The position numbers and the translations under genes are program-made. A stretch of 64,000 nucleotides of DNA from positions 806,001-870,000 of the forward strand of contig VWND01000064.1 of NCBI GenBank assembly GCA_009599575.1. Reading direction: 5' to 3'. The notes under the pieces were generated by a model. It saw only the letters and a program-made list of their open reading frames with translations. It did not search any database and was not told where the DNA came from. This stretch comes from Blumeriella jaapii (Eukaryota > Ascomycota > Leotiomycetes > Helotiales > Drepanopezizaceae). This document shows positions 1-10,843 of the stretch, piece after piece; within the stretch, counting starts at the first letter, position 1; every line of letters starts with the position of its first letter.

Positions 1-1516
1 AACCTGATAGCCAGTGATCCATGTCGACATTTGGATATCTGTAGGTGTGGGCTGCTTCATATCTGCTTGGGGTGTGCACGTTTGCAATTGACATGACGGC
101 CGACTGGTGCGTTGAGTTCAGGCTATTGGATCTTAAGCTTATCTCGTTCCTTTGGCACAGAAGTAGTGATTCTTGCGAGAAGACTTCATCTGGACGATCA
201 TCGTAACCGCGAGAGGAAAGTCGCGGAGCTTTGCTGTGATGCTATACGGACGAGATGAGAATCCTGCGACGGTTTAGGTTTCGAATGTTGAACCTCGAGT
301 CACGTGTGGTGTCAACCGACGACGGCTCGTCCGTGAACAGCTCGGCACGGAGCAGCCTTGGACTTTGGAAGATCAGATGCCCAGGCTGTTATAAATAAAG
401 ACCTAGGGGTTTAACAGTTGTTATAATTAGCAGTCAATAACTCGTTTGAACTGCAGCATCCGAGATCCGAGGTATACGAGTCCTCGCCGAAGACACTCGC
501 TTCTGGGACAGCCCACAACTTCGAGATATAAAAGGCCCAGCGTCAGCTGTGCGACTGCAAGAAACAAAAGTATAAAGAAGTTGAACAAAGTACCGTCTTC
601 CAAGTACAGTCGTTTTTAAGAAGGTAAGATCTCTCTCAGCGAACGCATCTTATATTCGGAGTTTTTCTCGTCGTCGAACAATTACAACGATCTTGAATAT
701 AAGGGCGATCTTCTTGACACTCTCGCCCTAACATATTCGTCTGCGGCATCTTCTCGTACTTCTTCCGAAGCCGTAGACACATCTTCTTTTCTTATCATCA
801 GCCCTCGTCCATTCACGTGTGTATGATTGCCCATCTTCCCAAAGTTCATAGGAAGCTGTAGCTCTAAGGCAGTACAGAAAGCTCATAGCAGAAGCTTGGG
901 GCTGTATCGACGGACACCGGGGTGGCGAGTTCGGACGACGAGAGCCGTATGGCTGAGAGTGGGGTGGACGGGTCTGGATATGTGATCGACGGGGTAATAG
1001 GTTCGTAGGTGATGGTTGCGCAAAAGCTGATGCGAGGGTGGCAGACAGCACTGCGATGGATTTGTTTTTCTGAGGAGTTTGAGAAGGCGTGTGGCGAGGT
1101 CCATCTTCGTAGATAGATAATATTAAGAAGCAGGTCGTTCAAATGAGGCCTGTGAAAACCTCCCAGATGCGATTCATGCCAGGAAGTGTCCAACACTGAC
1201 TGTCCTGGCATGTCGGAATCGTAAGGCGGAAATTGGATGAATCGTGGAGATCTCAATCTCTTAGTTCATTCGTGTATGTAGATCAGAGCCCAGATTGGTC
1301 CAGGCGTATTGGATTTAAAGACCATAAGATAGGAGGTGGGAATTGTCTAGCCCCTTCCCTACAACGCGCCTCCTTGCAAAACAAAGAGATCCTCGACATT
1401 AACTTCCCTAGGCCGCAACTCAGCAGCAATCAAATGCGTATCTTTGTTAGAAGATTGATATTCGACTGATTTCCGAGGCTTTGGACTGCCGCTCATCGAC
1501 CTCATCATTTATTAGC
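1..1516. other. No supported gene; promoter-like patches
   Basis: I see no coding exon here that resembles a known family; open frames are short, overlap on both strands and use weak starts. A good TATA-like box (GATATAAAAGGC) lies near 524-535 on the + strand, and two more TATA-like stretches lie near 390-400 and 568-577. CACGTG cores are at 301-306 and 814-819. A donor-like GGTAAG at about 624-629 could belong to a 5' UTR, but no convincing coding sequence follows it. Confidence 0.4.
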
Positions 1517-2488
1517 TCACCATTGAAAGTTAAAGACAAGTAACCAATTCGGTTGCAGTTCACCAAGTCTGGGATCCAGTTGGGTGCGTTCCTCGCCTAC
1601 GATGAAGATCTCGGTGGAGAATTTGTCCGGCCAGCCGTCTCTTTCGTTGCAGACCAACTCTACCTTGCGGAGAGCTGGACCGAGGAGGCCTTCTGCAAAC
1701 ATCAGCCGTGGAATACATGACTTACCGCGCACCTGAAAGGTAGCCTGTCCTTTGAGAGGAGGGAGCATGGGTAAGATTTCGCAGCAAAGTCCAGCGCAGA
1801 TAAGGTCCCCTTTGGTCGTTGAGACGGGACCAAGGCCCATCAGTCCGCTTTCTGTAATGGAGAATGCTGGGCCGGAGGTTTAGAACAACATTCGATGGAA
1901 TAGACGCGAGACCGGCTTGGCAGAGTCAAATTCTACAACCGTATCCAGATACTCAACACGACGATTGGCGAGCCACGCTTTCGCGGGCATCTCTTCTTCG
2001 CGCACTCCCTCATGAATCTGACAGGTGAGAGTTGTGGTGAAGTTGCCCAGCATCATGCTCAGTTCTTCGGCTGCGAAATGGCGCATGGCAACTTTCTCCC
2101 AGTCGCGGACGTGTCGAACAGGTTTAGCATGAATCGCTTTCGAATGGTCGGCAGTGCCGCCATATTCGACTGCTGGGATGCGGAGGCCGGGGATCTTCAG
2201 ACTGTCGCTGACTTCTTGACCTCCAAGTAGGTGATTTCTTGTTAAGAGTTCCCGGCAGCACGAAAACTTGGAAGGAATCCCCCGTGCCAGGCCAGATCGT
2301 GAACCTAGGGCGGGATCGATGACCCAGAAAAAGTCGAGCTCCCACTACCGGACGCCTGCTTGAACCAAGCTTTGGCATGCGGGTCCACTTCGGCGAGGAG
2401 GAGCTTCTTGGAGATGTCCTCGACTTTAGCGGTATGATCTGGCTGCGGAGCGTATTTGGTGTGATTGAGGAACAGACTTGAGTTCTCT
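1517..2488 (-). pseudogene. HET-type (heterokaryon incompatibility) protein, broken C-terminal part
   Basis: The downstream part reads SGLMGLGPVSTTKGDLIC, the signature near the C-terminus of many fungal HET proteins (small GL-G-P turn, then GD-(I/L)-C), followed by RGKSCIPRLMFAEGLLG. The frame is open from about 2488 but is damaged twice: a run of five A on the + strand (2328-2332) separates two frames that join cleanly if one base is added, and a TAA stop (1880-1882) interrupts the frame just before the conserved turn. An N-terminal HET domain was not recognised upstream, so this is a 5'-incomplete relic or a gene whose first exons are unclear. HET proteins trigger non-self recognition and cell death after hyphal fusion. 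A single stop could also be a sequence error. Confidence 0.55.
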
Positions 2489-3649
2489 GTAGACTCTATC
2501 CTAGGGTCTAGGCAGGAAGGAAAGAGCCCGAGTTGAAGAGATTAGTTTGTTTGGGTAGCGTGATCTGTTGTAAGGCCAAAGGATGTCTGCTGTGTCGGTC
2601 ATGTCAACAGAACTGCATTGTTTTGTTTCAGCCGCTCGATCTTGCGATTGGACAGAAGAAAGTTAAGTCGACTGGCCGCAATGGCAAGATAGGCCAAAGG
2701 CACTCCAAGGTCACCGGTAAATGCGTAGGCCATGCTGGCGAGTTGAGGCTCTTGGAATATATGTCCATAAGCGAGTGAACCAGTACGCTGGAGAAGTTGC
2801 ATCAAAACGTTTCAGTGATCTTTCTCTCGGGTCTCTCCCATTCCAGCTGCCATTCCGGGTTGACTGAATTATACCTAACAGAAGCAGACCTGGGATGAGT
2901 CCTTGGGGTTTCTCTACCAGCAGAATTATCAAACAAATCCGAGGGCTTGAGTCAGAGCTTGCGTGTTTCGAACTCCTGAGAATGATGAAGAGCCTCAGTG
3001 TGGGAATACCCATAGGACGTGGGATCAGGTGATGCGGGATCACAGTTGTAGGTGCGCAGCGCTAGCGCCCGCTAGCGCTCGCACATCTACCCCATATTCT
3101 CACGCCAGCTAGACCTAGTAGAATGCATACAGTTTCAACCCGATTTACTACGACTAGTCGTATCTGTATCACCACCTGTGATACCAACACTCAGGGTTGA
3201 CGTGTCGTCCTGTCGTCGAGCTATTGATGTACTGGAGGAGAATCGCGGACCGGACTTTTAGATATACGATCACGTGTCGTTGAGACTGAGGCTCCACTGT
3301 TTTATCACGTGACAGTCCAGCACCGGCTCCAGCCAACCTCGGCCACCATCCGACCGACTCCAACCTCCCAGCCTTCCAACCTCCAACCTCCAACTTCCAA
3401 CCTCCAACCTCCCACCTTCCACCCCCAACCATCATGAGTTCTTTATCAAGCACCAAAGATCTTGAAACGAGCATTGCACTCTTTTCCTTGTCATCTGCAA
3501 TCCCCTGATCCACTTGGCTTCAAGTGAATCAATATTCGATTCACGAAGGAGACATTGTGCTCGAGTACAACAGAAAAGACTTGACTTCCTCGCATTGAGT
3601 TGGAAGTATACCCTTCGAAGAACTTTTGATTCAGCCAAAGCTCATATCA
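2489..3649. other. Spacer and promoter of the next gene
   Basis: No gene recognised. A small minus-strand open frame (2599-2805) with a hydrophobic stretch could be an exon of the HET-type gene upstream, but nothing proves it. Two CACGTG cores lie at 3271-3276 and 3306-3311. A pyrimidine-rich tract follows, listed separately. Confidence 0.4.
3333..3430 (+). repeat. CCAACCT-type pyrimidine-rich promoter repeat
   Basis: Degenerate tandem copies of a 7-10 base CCAACCTCC-like unit run across about 100 bases on the + strand, about 220 bases before the ATG at 3650. CT-rich tracts of this kind are common in core promoters of filamentous fungi. The minus strand is open across it only because the unit has no stop codon. 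Confidence 0.7.
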
Positions 3650-4177
3650 ATGGCGCCAAATGGCCTCGAAGCGGCAGCCATCACGACCCCTTTGGCTACG
3701 TTGGACGAGCCTCCTCCACCCTATAACGCCTCTTTCCTCCCCACAAATCCGGGCTTCTGCGAGCTGGCCTTCCGCGAGCGACACGACAACAAGATCCCCG
3801 GTGGTGGCATGCCAGCAGCACAATACTTCGCGCCCTGCAAAGCGTGTTGGTTTCAGTGCGGCGACGAGATTCCGGCCGCGTATAAACAAGGCTGGCTGGA
3901 TTGGACTGACCCCAGCGTGAACTTCAGATGGGAGTCGCATGTCGCTGTGGGCAATGCGGAGAAAGACAATGGAGAGAGCCCGGCAGAGATGCTGGGCTGT
4001 TGGATCTGCTGGGAGTACGAGCAGATCTGGAGGAAACCAATGGGCGTCGATGAGTGGTACAAACACATGCGACAGCACTTCTTCGTGGAGGGCTATAGAA
4101 TATGTAAGGGGAAGTCGGGAGCGATGCAGAGGCGGAGGAATTGCAAGGTAGGACATTGTCCGAAGATTCACTCATAG
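3650..4177 (+). CDS. Small Cys/Trp-rich hypothetical protein
   Basis: Single-exon frame of 175 aa. The ATG at 3650 is chosen because it is the first ATG in frame and sits in a good context (TATCAATGGC); the frame upstream has no ATG. I do not recognise the family. What can be seen: a Pro-rich start (about residues 18-26), then pairs of Cys that could bind metal (CKACWFQC near residue 65, CWICWEYE near 120, then HMRQH and ICKGK, with two more Cys near the C-terminus). The spacing C-x2-C-x3-C, C-x2-C and H-x3-H suggests a small zinc-binding fold, but this is inference. No signal peptide or membrane segment. The promoter carries two CACGTG cores and a CT-rich tract. Codon usage and GC match the neighbouring genes. 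Confidence 0.7.
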   Translation: MAPNGLEAAAITTPLATLDEPPPPYNASFLPTNPGFCELAFRERHDNKIPGGGMPAAQYFAPCKACWFQCGDEIPAAYKQGWLDWTDPSVNFRWESHVAVGNAEKDNGESPAEMLGCWICWEYEQIWRKPMGVDEWYKHMRQHFFVEGYRICKGKSGAMQRRRNCKVGHCPKIHS

Positions 4178-4336
4178 CTTGCGTGCGGCTGTTTGTTTGG
4201 AATTGAGAGTACAAACGCAGTAATCATTATCTGTTTTATACTCCTTGTGCGTTTGGAATTTTGCAAATTTTATTTGATCTCGATTCTGCCTATTGCAAAA
4301 GTCTACGCCTAGTTTCAATTGGTCTGGTGTCAGTCC

Positions 4337-6315
4337 CTACTTCTTGCAAAGCACTCCGTCAACTACCTCCCAGCCCTCGTTTCCTACGCATGGGTGGCAC
4401 CACAGAACATCGTTAGGATCGACCTTTTTCTTGATCGCGAGCAAGCGCTCATAGTTCTCGCCCCAAAATGCATGCTGAAAGTCAGGCTCATCTGCATAGG
4501 CCTGTAGTCACAGTAAGCAAGACGAATGCCATAGGTCGCTCGAAGGACATACCTCGTTGATGTATGCTCCTGAGTCCGGCGTTAGCTTCCTCAGGGCCTC
4601 GACGTGCACATCATTAAGAAGTGTCTTCTGTTTCTTTTCTTCAGTGGTATCGAATGGCTTCCAACGGGCAGTGACAACTACTTCTTGTCAGTTCATTTCT
4701 CGACTCGGGATTCCTGTTGGTCACGTACTTGAATGAATCGATGCTTTTCTCCACACTGGGTTCACACTATTGCTTCCGCCCCTAGGCTTCGCATTTCTCA
4801 CCCCTTTCCCGCCCACTAGAAGCATCATCGTGAGTTGGCCTGGTGGCGTAGCAACCTTGTAAGCCTCCTTCAATGCCGTCAAATTCCTGGTCAGCGTATC
4901 CTCGTCAATCAACCTCGATCCCAGTACTGTTTCACCGCCAGCTGCATGGGGGCCACTGTTCAAGGAATACCAGCCCCAGAAATCTGGAAAGCTCTTCATT
5001 GTGACGGTTGAAAAGAATTGTCCTGGGTAAGCGACCGTGGCGTCAGCGAACAGCTTCGAGATTGTCGATTCCAGCGACGTGGACGTATTGGAAAGGTGAA
5101 GTTGTTGGAGCATGAAACCGCCGCCGTAGGCGTCAACGGGGCTCGTGATGTTCTTTTCAGGATTCAGGAATCCGGGTGCAAGGTAGTTGTATCCCGAGAT
5201 GCCTTGGTCGGCCAACTCAGGATGCTTGGACAGGATGTAAGCCATGACATCCCAGTACGCTGCGCTGTTGGGCGCGGTGCCAAAAAGGAAATTTGCTACG
5301 TGACATGGTGTGGACGGAAAGGCTTTGATGGTGACCGATGTCATGACGCCGAAGGTTGAACCGCCTCCCTGATCAGGCAGGTCAGTAATGAAGCAGGAAA
5401 TCGGAGGTTGGAACCTACTCCTCGCATGGCCCAGAACAAATCTTGATTTTGGCACTCGTTGACTGTCAGGATAGCTCCCCCGGGCGTTACAACTTCCATC
5501 TCAAGCACCTGATCAGCAGCCAGGCCATACGTGGAACTCAGCGCCGAGTGGCCGCCACCCGTGATGTATCCGCCTACACCTACCGAGCCCGAACCGCCAG
5601 ACATGATGGTCAAATTCTTGAGATGGGCCTGCTCGTTCAACTCGCGCATCTGTGTGCCAGCAGCTGCCTTGATAGCAGGGCCATCAATATGGTATCTACA
5701 TCCCTTTGGCTTGAAGTCGTCGTGAAATTCGAGACCACGCATGTGGTGCGTCCAGATGGAGAGCGAGTTCGGCGCCACAGACCTTTCAAATTCATCAGCG
5801 CTCTTCCTCGCGTCCTCGAAGTGCACAGAGGTGAAAGATGAGATCAACATACCGTCCCAGATAATCATGGCCCGTTCCCTTGACGACCAATCTAACGCCC
5901 TCCTTTCTCGCAAAATCAACGCCACTCTTCACATCACCGGCACAACTGGCATTCACGACGTAAACCGGATACCCCTTGCCGTCACACTTGACTTCCGGGA
6001 TCGGTAAGCATGTGTCATTGTTCCAGTTGTTGTCCAGGGTGCTGACGGGGTTGCCGGTATGCCAGTCGGTCGTCAGCCAGCCAGCCTGCGTCACAGCACA
6101 CGTGAGAGGGTCGTAAGAGGGCTGAGTCGGGTGGCAGACGGCTCCAGGTGGAACGGTAGCGATGAGGCTGCCGAGAGAGAGGCATTGAGCTGGTTCCAGG
6201 CGGCTGGGGAGGGCCAAGTCGAGGTACCCGGGATGGCTTTGCAGTGGGGTGGTGGGGTGCAGGTTGCAAGAGCAAGGAGCGCGAAGCTCAGCAAGTGGTA
6301 GAAGAGTGCGAACAT
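4337..6315 (-). CDS. Secreted BBE-like FAD-linked oxidase (frame break near N-terminus)
   Basis: Five exons on the minus strand: 6315-5853, 5782-5419, 5368-4729, 4677-4553, 4501-4337, all with GT-AG introns of about 50-70 nt; 584 aa after removing a two-base excess. The product starts with a signal peptide (FALFYHLLSFALLALA), then the PCMH-type FAD-binding domain with GTGHDYLGRS, whose His is the covalent flavin site in this family, and GVGGYITGGGHS. The C-terminus has the berberine-bridge (BBE) motif WGENYERLLAIKKK...DPNDVLWC. No Cys is seen at the second flavin-link site, so single covalent attachment is likely. Such enzymes oxidise alcohols, sugars or secondary metabolites. The break is at the GA repeat 6173-6181: frame before and after match the family, offset by one dinucleotide. 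Two CACGTG cores lie upstream. Confidence 0.85.
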
Positions 6316-6446
6316 TATGGCGGTGTTGTGTTCAAACCAAGAGCAAAGTGTTCGTTGTTCGGAATTTTCGAAATCGGGAATTGAAGGTTGTGGGTTTAAG
6401 AGGTGAAGCATTGTTTGTTTATTCACGCTAGTGCCCTCGGCTAATC

Positions 6447-6674
6447 CACGTGCAGGGAATTTTTGTCTTGTCCTTTTCAAACTCGAACTTGTCCACCGTG
6501 ACACATGCAATATGCTTATCAACAGCAGCGGATTATAACTATTAGATGATACAAGCTTGTTGCCCAGAACTGGGCTGCTATATCCTTCTGGATTTCTGCA
6601 TATGCTGCGTGCTTTGAGTAGCGTGATACTCCGACTGTGCGCTATTATAAGCAGCGGTTTTGTATTCTCACGTG
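6447..6674 (-). promoter_or_regulatory. Two CACGTG (E-box/CBF1-type) cores upstream of the BBE oxidase
   Basis: CACGTG occurs at 6447-6452 and 6669-6674, about 130 and 355 bases before the oxidase ATG. The palindrome is the core bound by bHLH factors such as CBF1 in fungi. Binding is inferred from the core only. Confidence 0.4.
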
Positions 6675-6794
6675 ATTCTTCTCCTATCGTGGTATGTGAA
6701 TGGACAGCTAGTTCGTACATGGGGTAAAGGCGGAAGACACTTGTTCCTGCTGGAAAAGGATGATGTCTCGGAAAGTATTTTGCTGCTGAGTACG

Positions 6795-7640
6795 ACTTCA
6801 GCGGAAGCCAGCGAACTGGGACCCTCAACCCTTACGATCCAATCCTGGTAGAAAACTACATTAACATCCTCGTTCCGCTCATTTCGAGCCCCAGCTACAT
6901 TCACCAAGACAGGCGACCCTTCATCGAGATCTGGGGCGTCGGTATGGACCCCGACCCGAGGGCTTCCGAGCTTCAAGCTTCACGACAATTTTGTGAGTTA
7001 CCTGGCCGTTTGAACACATCCTTTCGTGGTATTCAGCATCTCTCGCAACTGGCTGGATTACCGAGACCCTACCAGCTTCTGGGCGGCATATAAAAACCCC
7101 GATTGCTTGCAGCCATGGCCTATGGAGGCGTCTAATATCGTGGGGGACTTGCAGTGGTCGCTGCTGAACGATTTGCCATCCGGGAAAGCGCAGGCCGATG
7201 CCATGGGCGTAAATTATTCTGGCACTTTCCCACCTGGTGGATGGAATCGCGACGGCAAGGAGAGCGGACAATTTTCTGCTGTCGGGGAAAGATCAGGTCC
7301 AGAAGCAACTGTCAAGCTTTCATTCTTAGTTAGCTACCGAGTGTCAAAGATAACACGGCACATTCTGCGAGGAACAGTTGAAGAATTCCAGCAACGAGAC
7401 CATCAACCTATCCTTCATCTTCGGCACCATGTTTTACGAGTACACCAGAAGGTATGCTGTATCGTACCCACCCGAGCTGAAGCGACTGCATCTGACACAG
7501 AAAACCAGGCACACAAATCCTCACGATACGAACAATGCCGAATCACCTCCCGATCCCGACCCGGGATTTATGGGCAATGACGATCATGGATATCAGTTTT
7601 TGACATGGATGTCTCTGGGCGATACATGGCACAGTACCAA
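6795..7640 (+). pseudogene. Remnant of a GH99-like (xylosidase/arabinosidase-type) glycosidase
   Basis: Scattered + strand segments in different frames resemble the second half of a fungal secreted glycosidase related to GH99/GH71: RRPFIEIWGVGMDPDPR (about 6916-6965), FSISRNWLDYRDPTSFW (about 7030-7083), a Gly/Pro segment GTFPPGGWNRDG (about 7220-7255), INLSFIFGTMFYEYT (about 7400-7445) and a final segment ending SLGDTWHS. A perfect donor GTGAGT (near 6991) and a TTCAG acceptor exist, but joining them does not restore the frame between the first two segments. There is no room for the N-terminal half: the region upstream is the promoter of the divergent oxidase. I read this as a 5'-truncated decayed gene. 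The family call rests on resemblance to W-G-x-G and M-F-(D/Y)-E patterns and is tentative. Confidence 0.4.
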
Positions 7641-7782
7641 GCGCTATCGGGCCAGGCACTACTTTCTTCCTATACTTGTTGGCTGGAATTCCCTGGTTTC
7701 GGTACATGGTGTGCTGGTGATCATGATATTGATTTTTGTCCGAAGAAGCTTATATGAAAGCTCGTCTCCTAAAAGTACCTGA

Positions 7783-8219
7783 AGTTCCAAAAGACGGGTA
7801 GGCCTAAAAGCCGTTCGTCCTCGCAAATTCACTTCAAATAACATAGCATTAGCAATATATAGTAGTGGCAGAAGATCTTAAAGCCAAATTTCAACTGTGC
7901 CGGTTACCTGGAAATCTTGAGGCGTGTTTGTTCTGTGATTCTCAAGTTACACCAGACGCACCCACCTTTGGCGGAGCACTTTTTTTTTCGAGCACCCTTT
8001 GAGCGAACACTGCCCCGGAGATAGCTCCACGAGAAAGTGTACATCGCCTTTTCGGGTTTTTCAAGAACTTTGTTGCACGTCGTAGGTTGTTCTCACGTTG
8101 GATCACGTGGGAGGAGGCATCTCTGGGGATAGAAGGTGCCATTGATCAGTGACTAACTGAGAATAATGCAGTGAAATACCCAACCGTATTATAACCATTT
8201 CAATCGTTCCTATAAGAGT
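7783..8219. other. Spacer
   Basis: No gene seen. One CACGTG core at 8104-8109. This is the 3' side of the monooxygenase gene and the 3' side of the glycosidase remnant. Confidence 0.4.
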
Positions 8220-9938
8220 CTAAATATACGTGAGTAGGTCTTTCTCTTGCTCTTTCTCCACCACCACCCACCCCGATGTGTCGTCGCCCGCCGGAAGCTG
8301 AGGATGTAGGAATTCCTCCCCAGAAGGCTTTCCGCCATCGTCATTACCTGGCTCGGGATACTTCCGTAAGTGTTCAACAGCCCATATCAGGTCCTTTCCA
8401 AGTACAGGCGGCGCCCTGCCTTCACCGGTCAATAGTGGTAAGCCAGCGATATCATACAATTCCCCCAGCCACCTCAGCGTCTCCCCGCCCTCCCATTCGA
8501 TATCATGGAAATTTTTGTGTTCCCTTCTCACTCTCTCCTCTCGATCCTTCTCCCACTTTTCCCGCTCTTCTAGCGCAGGTAAACACTTTGCCTGTCTGCC
8601 GGCAAACAAGCGAGCGATCGCGACCGCCTGGTACTCAAAACTGCGAAAGGTGAGGACTCGTGGAAGACCGACTATTGCCAGCGTACCGAAGTCGTGCGGA
8701 AATGTGTGGATGTAGCTCTTGGCCAGCTTGTTCTTCTGGTAGTCCCAGATGTCTCGGCCGTTGTTTGCTGCGTTCCAGAAAGGGAACGAGGCCTTGTACC
8801 CGGTGCAGTAAATGACGGTGTCGATGTCATCTAGGTATGTGTCATCGCTGAAGACGATCCGGCCAGAGGGGAGGAACTCCTTGATCACTGGCTTCCAGAC
8901 CAGACCCGGAGGAGGTTCTTTACCGTCCCAACGTGAAGCTGAGCGGCGAGATTGGTAGACTGGTAAACTGGCTGCTGACACGAGCTCGGCGGCCACGTCG
9001 TGGCCCGATGCGGAATTGCCTATTGTGAGAACCTTTTTGTTCTTGTAGAGTAAAGGCGTGCGGTAGGTTTTGGAGTGGACTACCCTCCCAGGGAAGAGAT
9101 TCATATATGTTGAGAGACCTTTCACCTCGGGAATCTGGGGCTTCGATTAGCGTTGCAAACCGATACGAGATAGGGTGAGTTTAGTACAAATGGGATCCCG
9201 TAATGGCCATTTGCAAAGACTACAGCATCAAATTCGTCGCACCACCACACGTCAACGTCGCGAACACAGTCGTATTTTCTGAGTGTCAACTTCCACCTCT
9301 CTCGGCCTTTGGTAGAGCCCTTGATGATGGAAACGTCTTCGACTGTTGTGTTGAGACTGAGAAGAGAGTCTATCTTGTGATACGGAAAATATGATTCAAC
9401 GTATTGCTTGGGAATTTCATGCGGTACAAATGGTCCATAAGCAAAAGGCCGATCCGAGAAAGACATGGCAATCGAAGGTACATTGGTACTACAGATTGTA
9501 AGAAACAGATGGGATCATTTTCTGGAGGGCCTCATACGTGAGAGAAGCATAGATCGGAGTCAGGTGATATCTTTCCTGCTTGTTTGGCGAGGTGATTTGG
9601 GGAAGATCTGTCGGTATGCTCAGAGGGGGGTCAACAACGGGTGGAAGGGCCCCTGGCAACAACGGAAGCTTTTGGCGGTGCTGGATCGTATATCCTTCCT
9701 GATGTTAACCCCTGTGCAAAACTTCATTTTGAAAAGTGTAAATATACCATGTTCCGCCAGCGCTTTCGCGCCTTTCGTAAACTTGAATACGGTCAAAACA
9801 CTGCTCTGCAGCCAGCGCCGCGGTGGTGATCGCCCCTGTGATGTTCATTAGTCATTCCCACGAAGAAGAAAAGCGATGTCTACCTGCGGCTCCGGCTCCT
9901 ACTACAGCGACCGATCTAACCTGTCGTTCGGCGACCAT
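8220..9938 (-). CDS. Flavin-containing monooxygenase (FMO), one-base frame break
   Basis: Five exons: 9938-9884, 9835-9748, 9694-9538, 9488-9188, 9134-8220, introns about 49-53 nt. Total exon length becomes divisible by three (504 aa) if one base is removed from the four-base run at 9670-9673 (AAAA on the coding strand), where the frame leaves the conserved YDP...LPPVVDPPL segment. Visible motifs: N-terminal FAD Rossmann VVGAGAAG; AMSFSDRPF; the FMO identifying motif FPGRVVHSKTYR; the NADPH-binding TIGNSASGHD; and YCTGYKASFPF near the C-terminus. FMOs use NADPH and O2 to oxygenate nitrogen, sulfur or carbonyl substrates. The start at 9938 has a strong CCACCATGG context and a typical first exon. 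It lies 1.9 kb from the BBE oxidase start, both on the minus strand, with a decayed glycosidase between. The substrate cannot be told. Confidence 0.87.
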
Positions 9939-10071
9939 GGTGGTCGAAATATCTTAGCGAGCGAAAGGCAAAACCAAACCTTGGTGGTTCTCAGTCAAGA
10001 GATCGAGAAAATTTCATTGGTACCACTTTATCCCATGCAAGCATGCTGAGATCAGCGAGGTGCGCCATATT

Positions 10072-10102
10072 CACGTGTGATGCCGCGATTCGAAATCACG
10101 TG
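10072..10102 (-). promoter_or_regulatory. Paired CACGTG cores upstream of the monooxygenase
   Basis: CACGTG cores at 10072-10077 and 10097-10102 are 25 bases apart and about 135-165 bases before the FMO ATG, a plausible promoter position for a bHLH (CBF1-type) factor. Seen directly; function inferred. Confidence 0.45.
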
Positions 10103-10843
10103 TACGTATTCTTTCACAACGGTTTGTTGACAGCCAATCTCGACCACCAAACAATTTCCTGGCGTTTTGAAATCATAGCTACGAGGGAATTGTGGCAGAG
10201 GAAAGTCGACGGTTGGATGTGAAGAGATAGTCGCGATGCGGGGGCGTCAATCCGGAAGTCAAAGCAGACCCAATCCGGCAACTTACGTATCACTTTCACT
10301 TGACTCCTGCGTAGCTCAAGCTGGCAGACAGCTTTTTTTCTCGCAGGTCAAGACCCCAGTCTGCGCATCTTGGTTTGTCTCACGCTCGTTAGACTCCATG
10401 TTGAAGAACTGTGACCATGTGTTGTTGTTCGCCTCGCTTAAACAAAAACGGCCCTAAATCACTTCGAAATTGATCCTCTTCACGGTTTCATCATATCGTA
10501 ACTCCAGCCAAGCAAGCTGTTGAATAACAGACTCGGTTCAACATCTTGTAATTGCCACTGGGAGTAACACTGCAAATGATATAGAAGTAGAACACATGAA
10601 GGGAGCCGCAGGCGTGTGATATTCTCGTCAAAGTCGCTTCCTGAGCAGAGATTCGACAAAGTAAAAGTATAAACAGAAGTGAGCTCCGACAAGGCCATCC
10701 TCAGTTCTCCAACTCAGACCATGCCGTAGCAGAAACAGTAGACAATATTTACAACGCTTCCCAAAGCATGATTGACTCTTGGTCATTTGAGCGTTTGGTT
10801 CTCCGCCACTCACGAACGGAACCACAGACAATGAAGGGGTACT
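10103..10843. other. Spacer between pectate lyase 3' end and FMO promoter
   Basis: Short open frames on both strands overlap one another and resemble nothing known. I see no gene here. Confidence 0.4.

Noticed and set aside
3169..3513. 114-codon minus-strand frame rich in Val-Gly-Gly-Trp
   Set aside because: It is a translation of the CCAACCT promoter repeat, which lacks stops; no homology or splice context.
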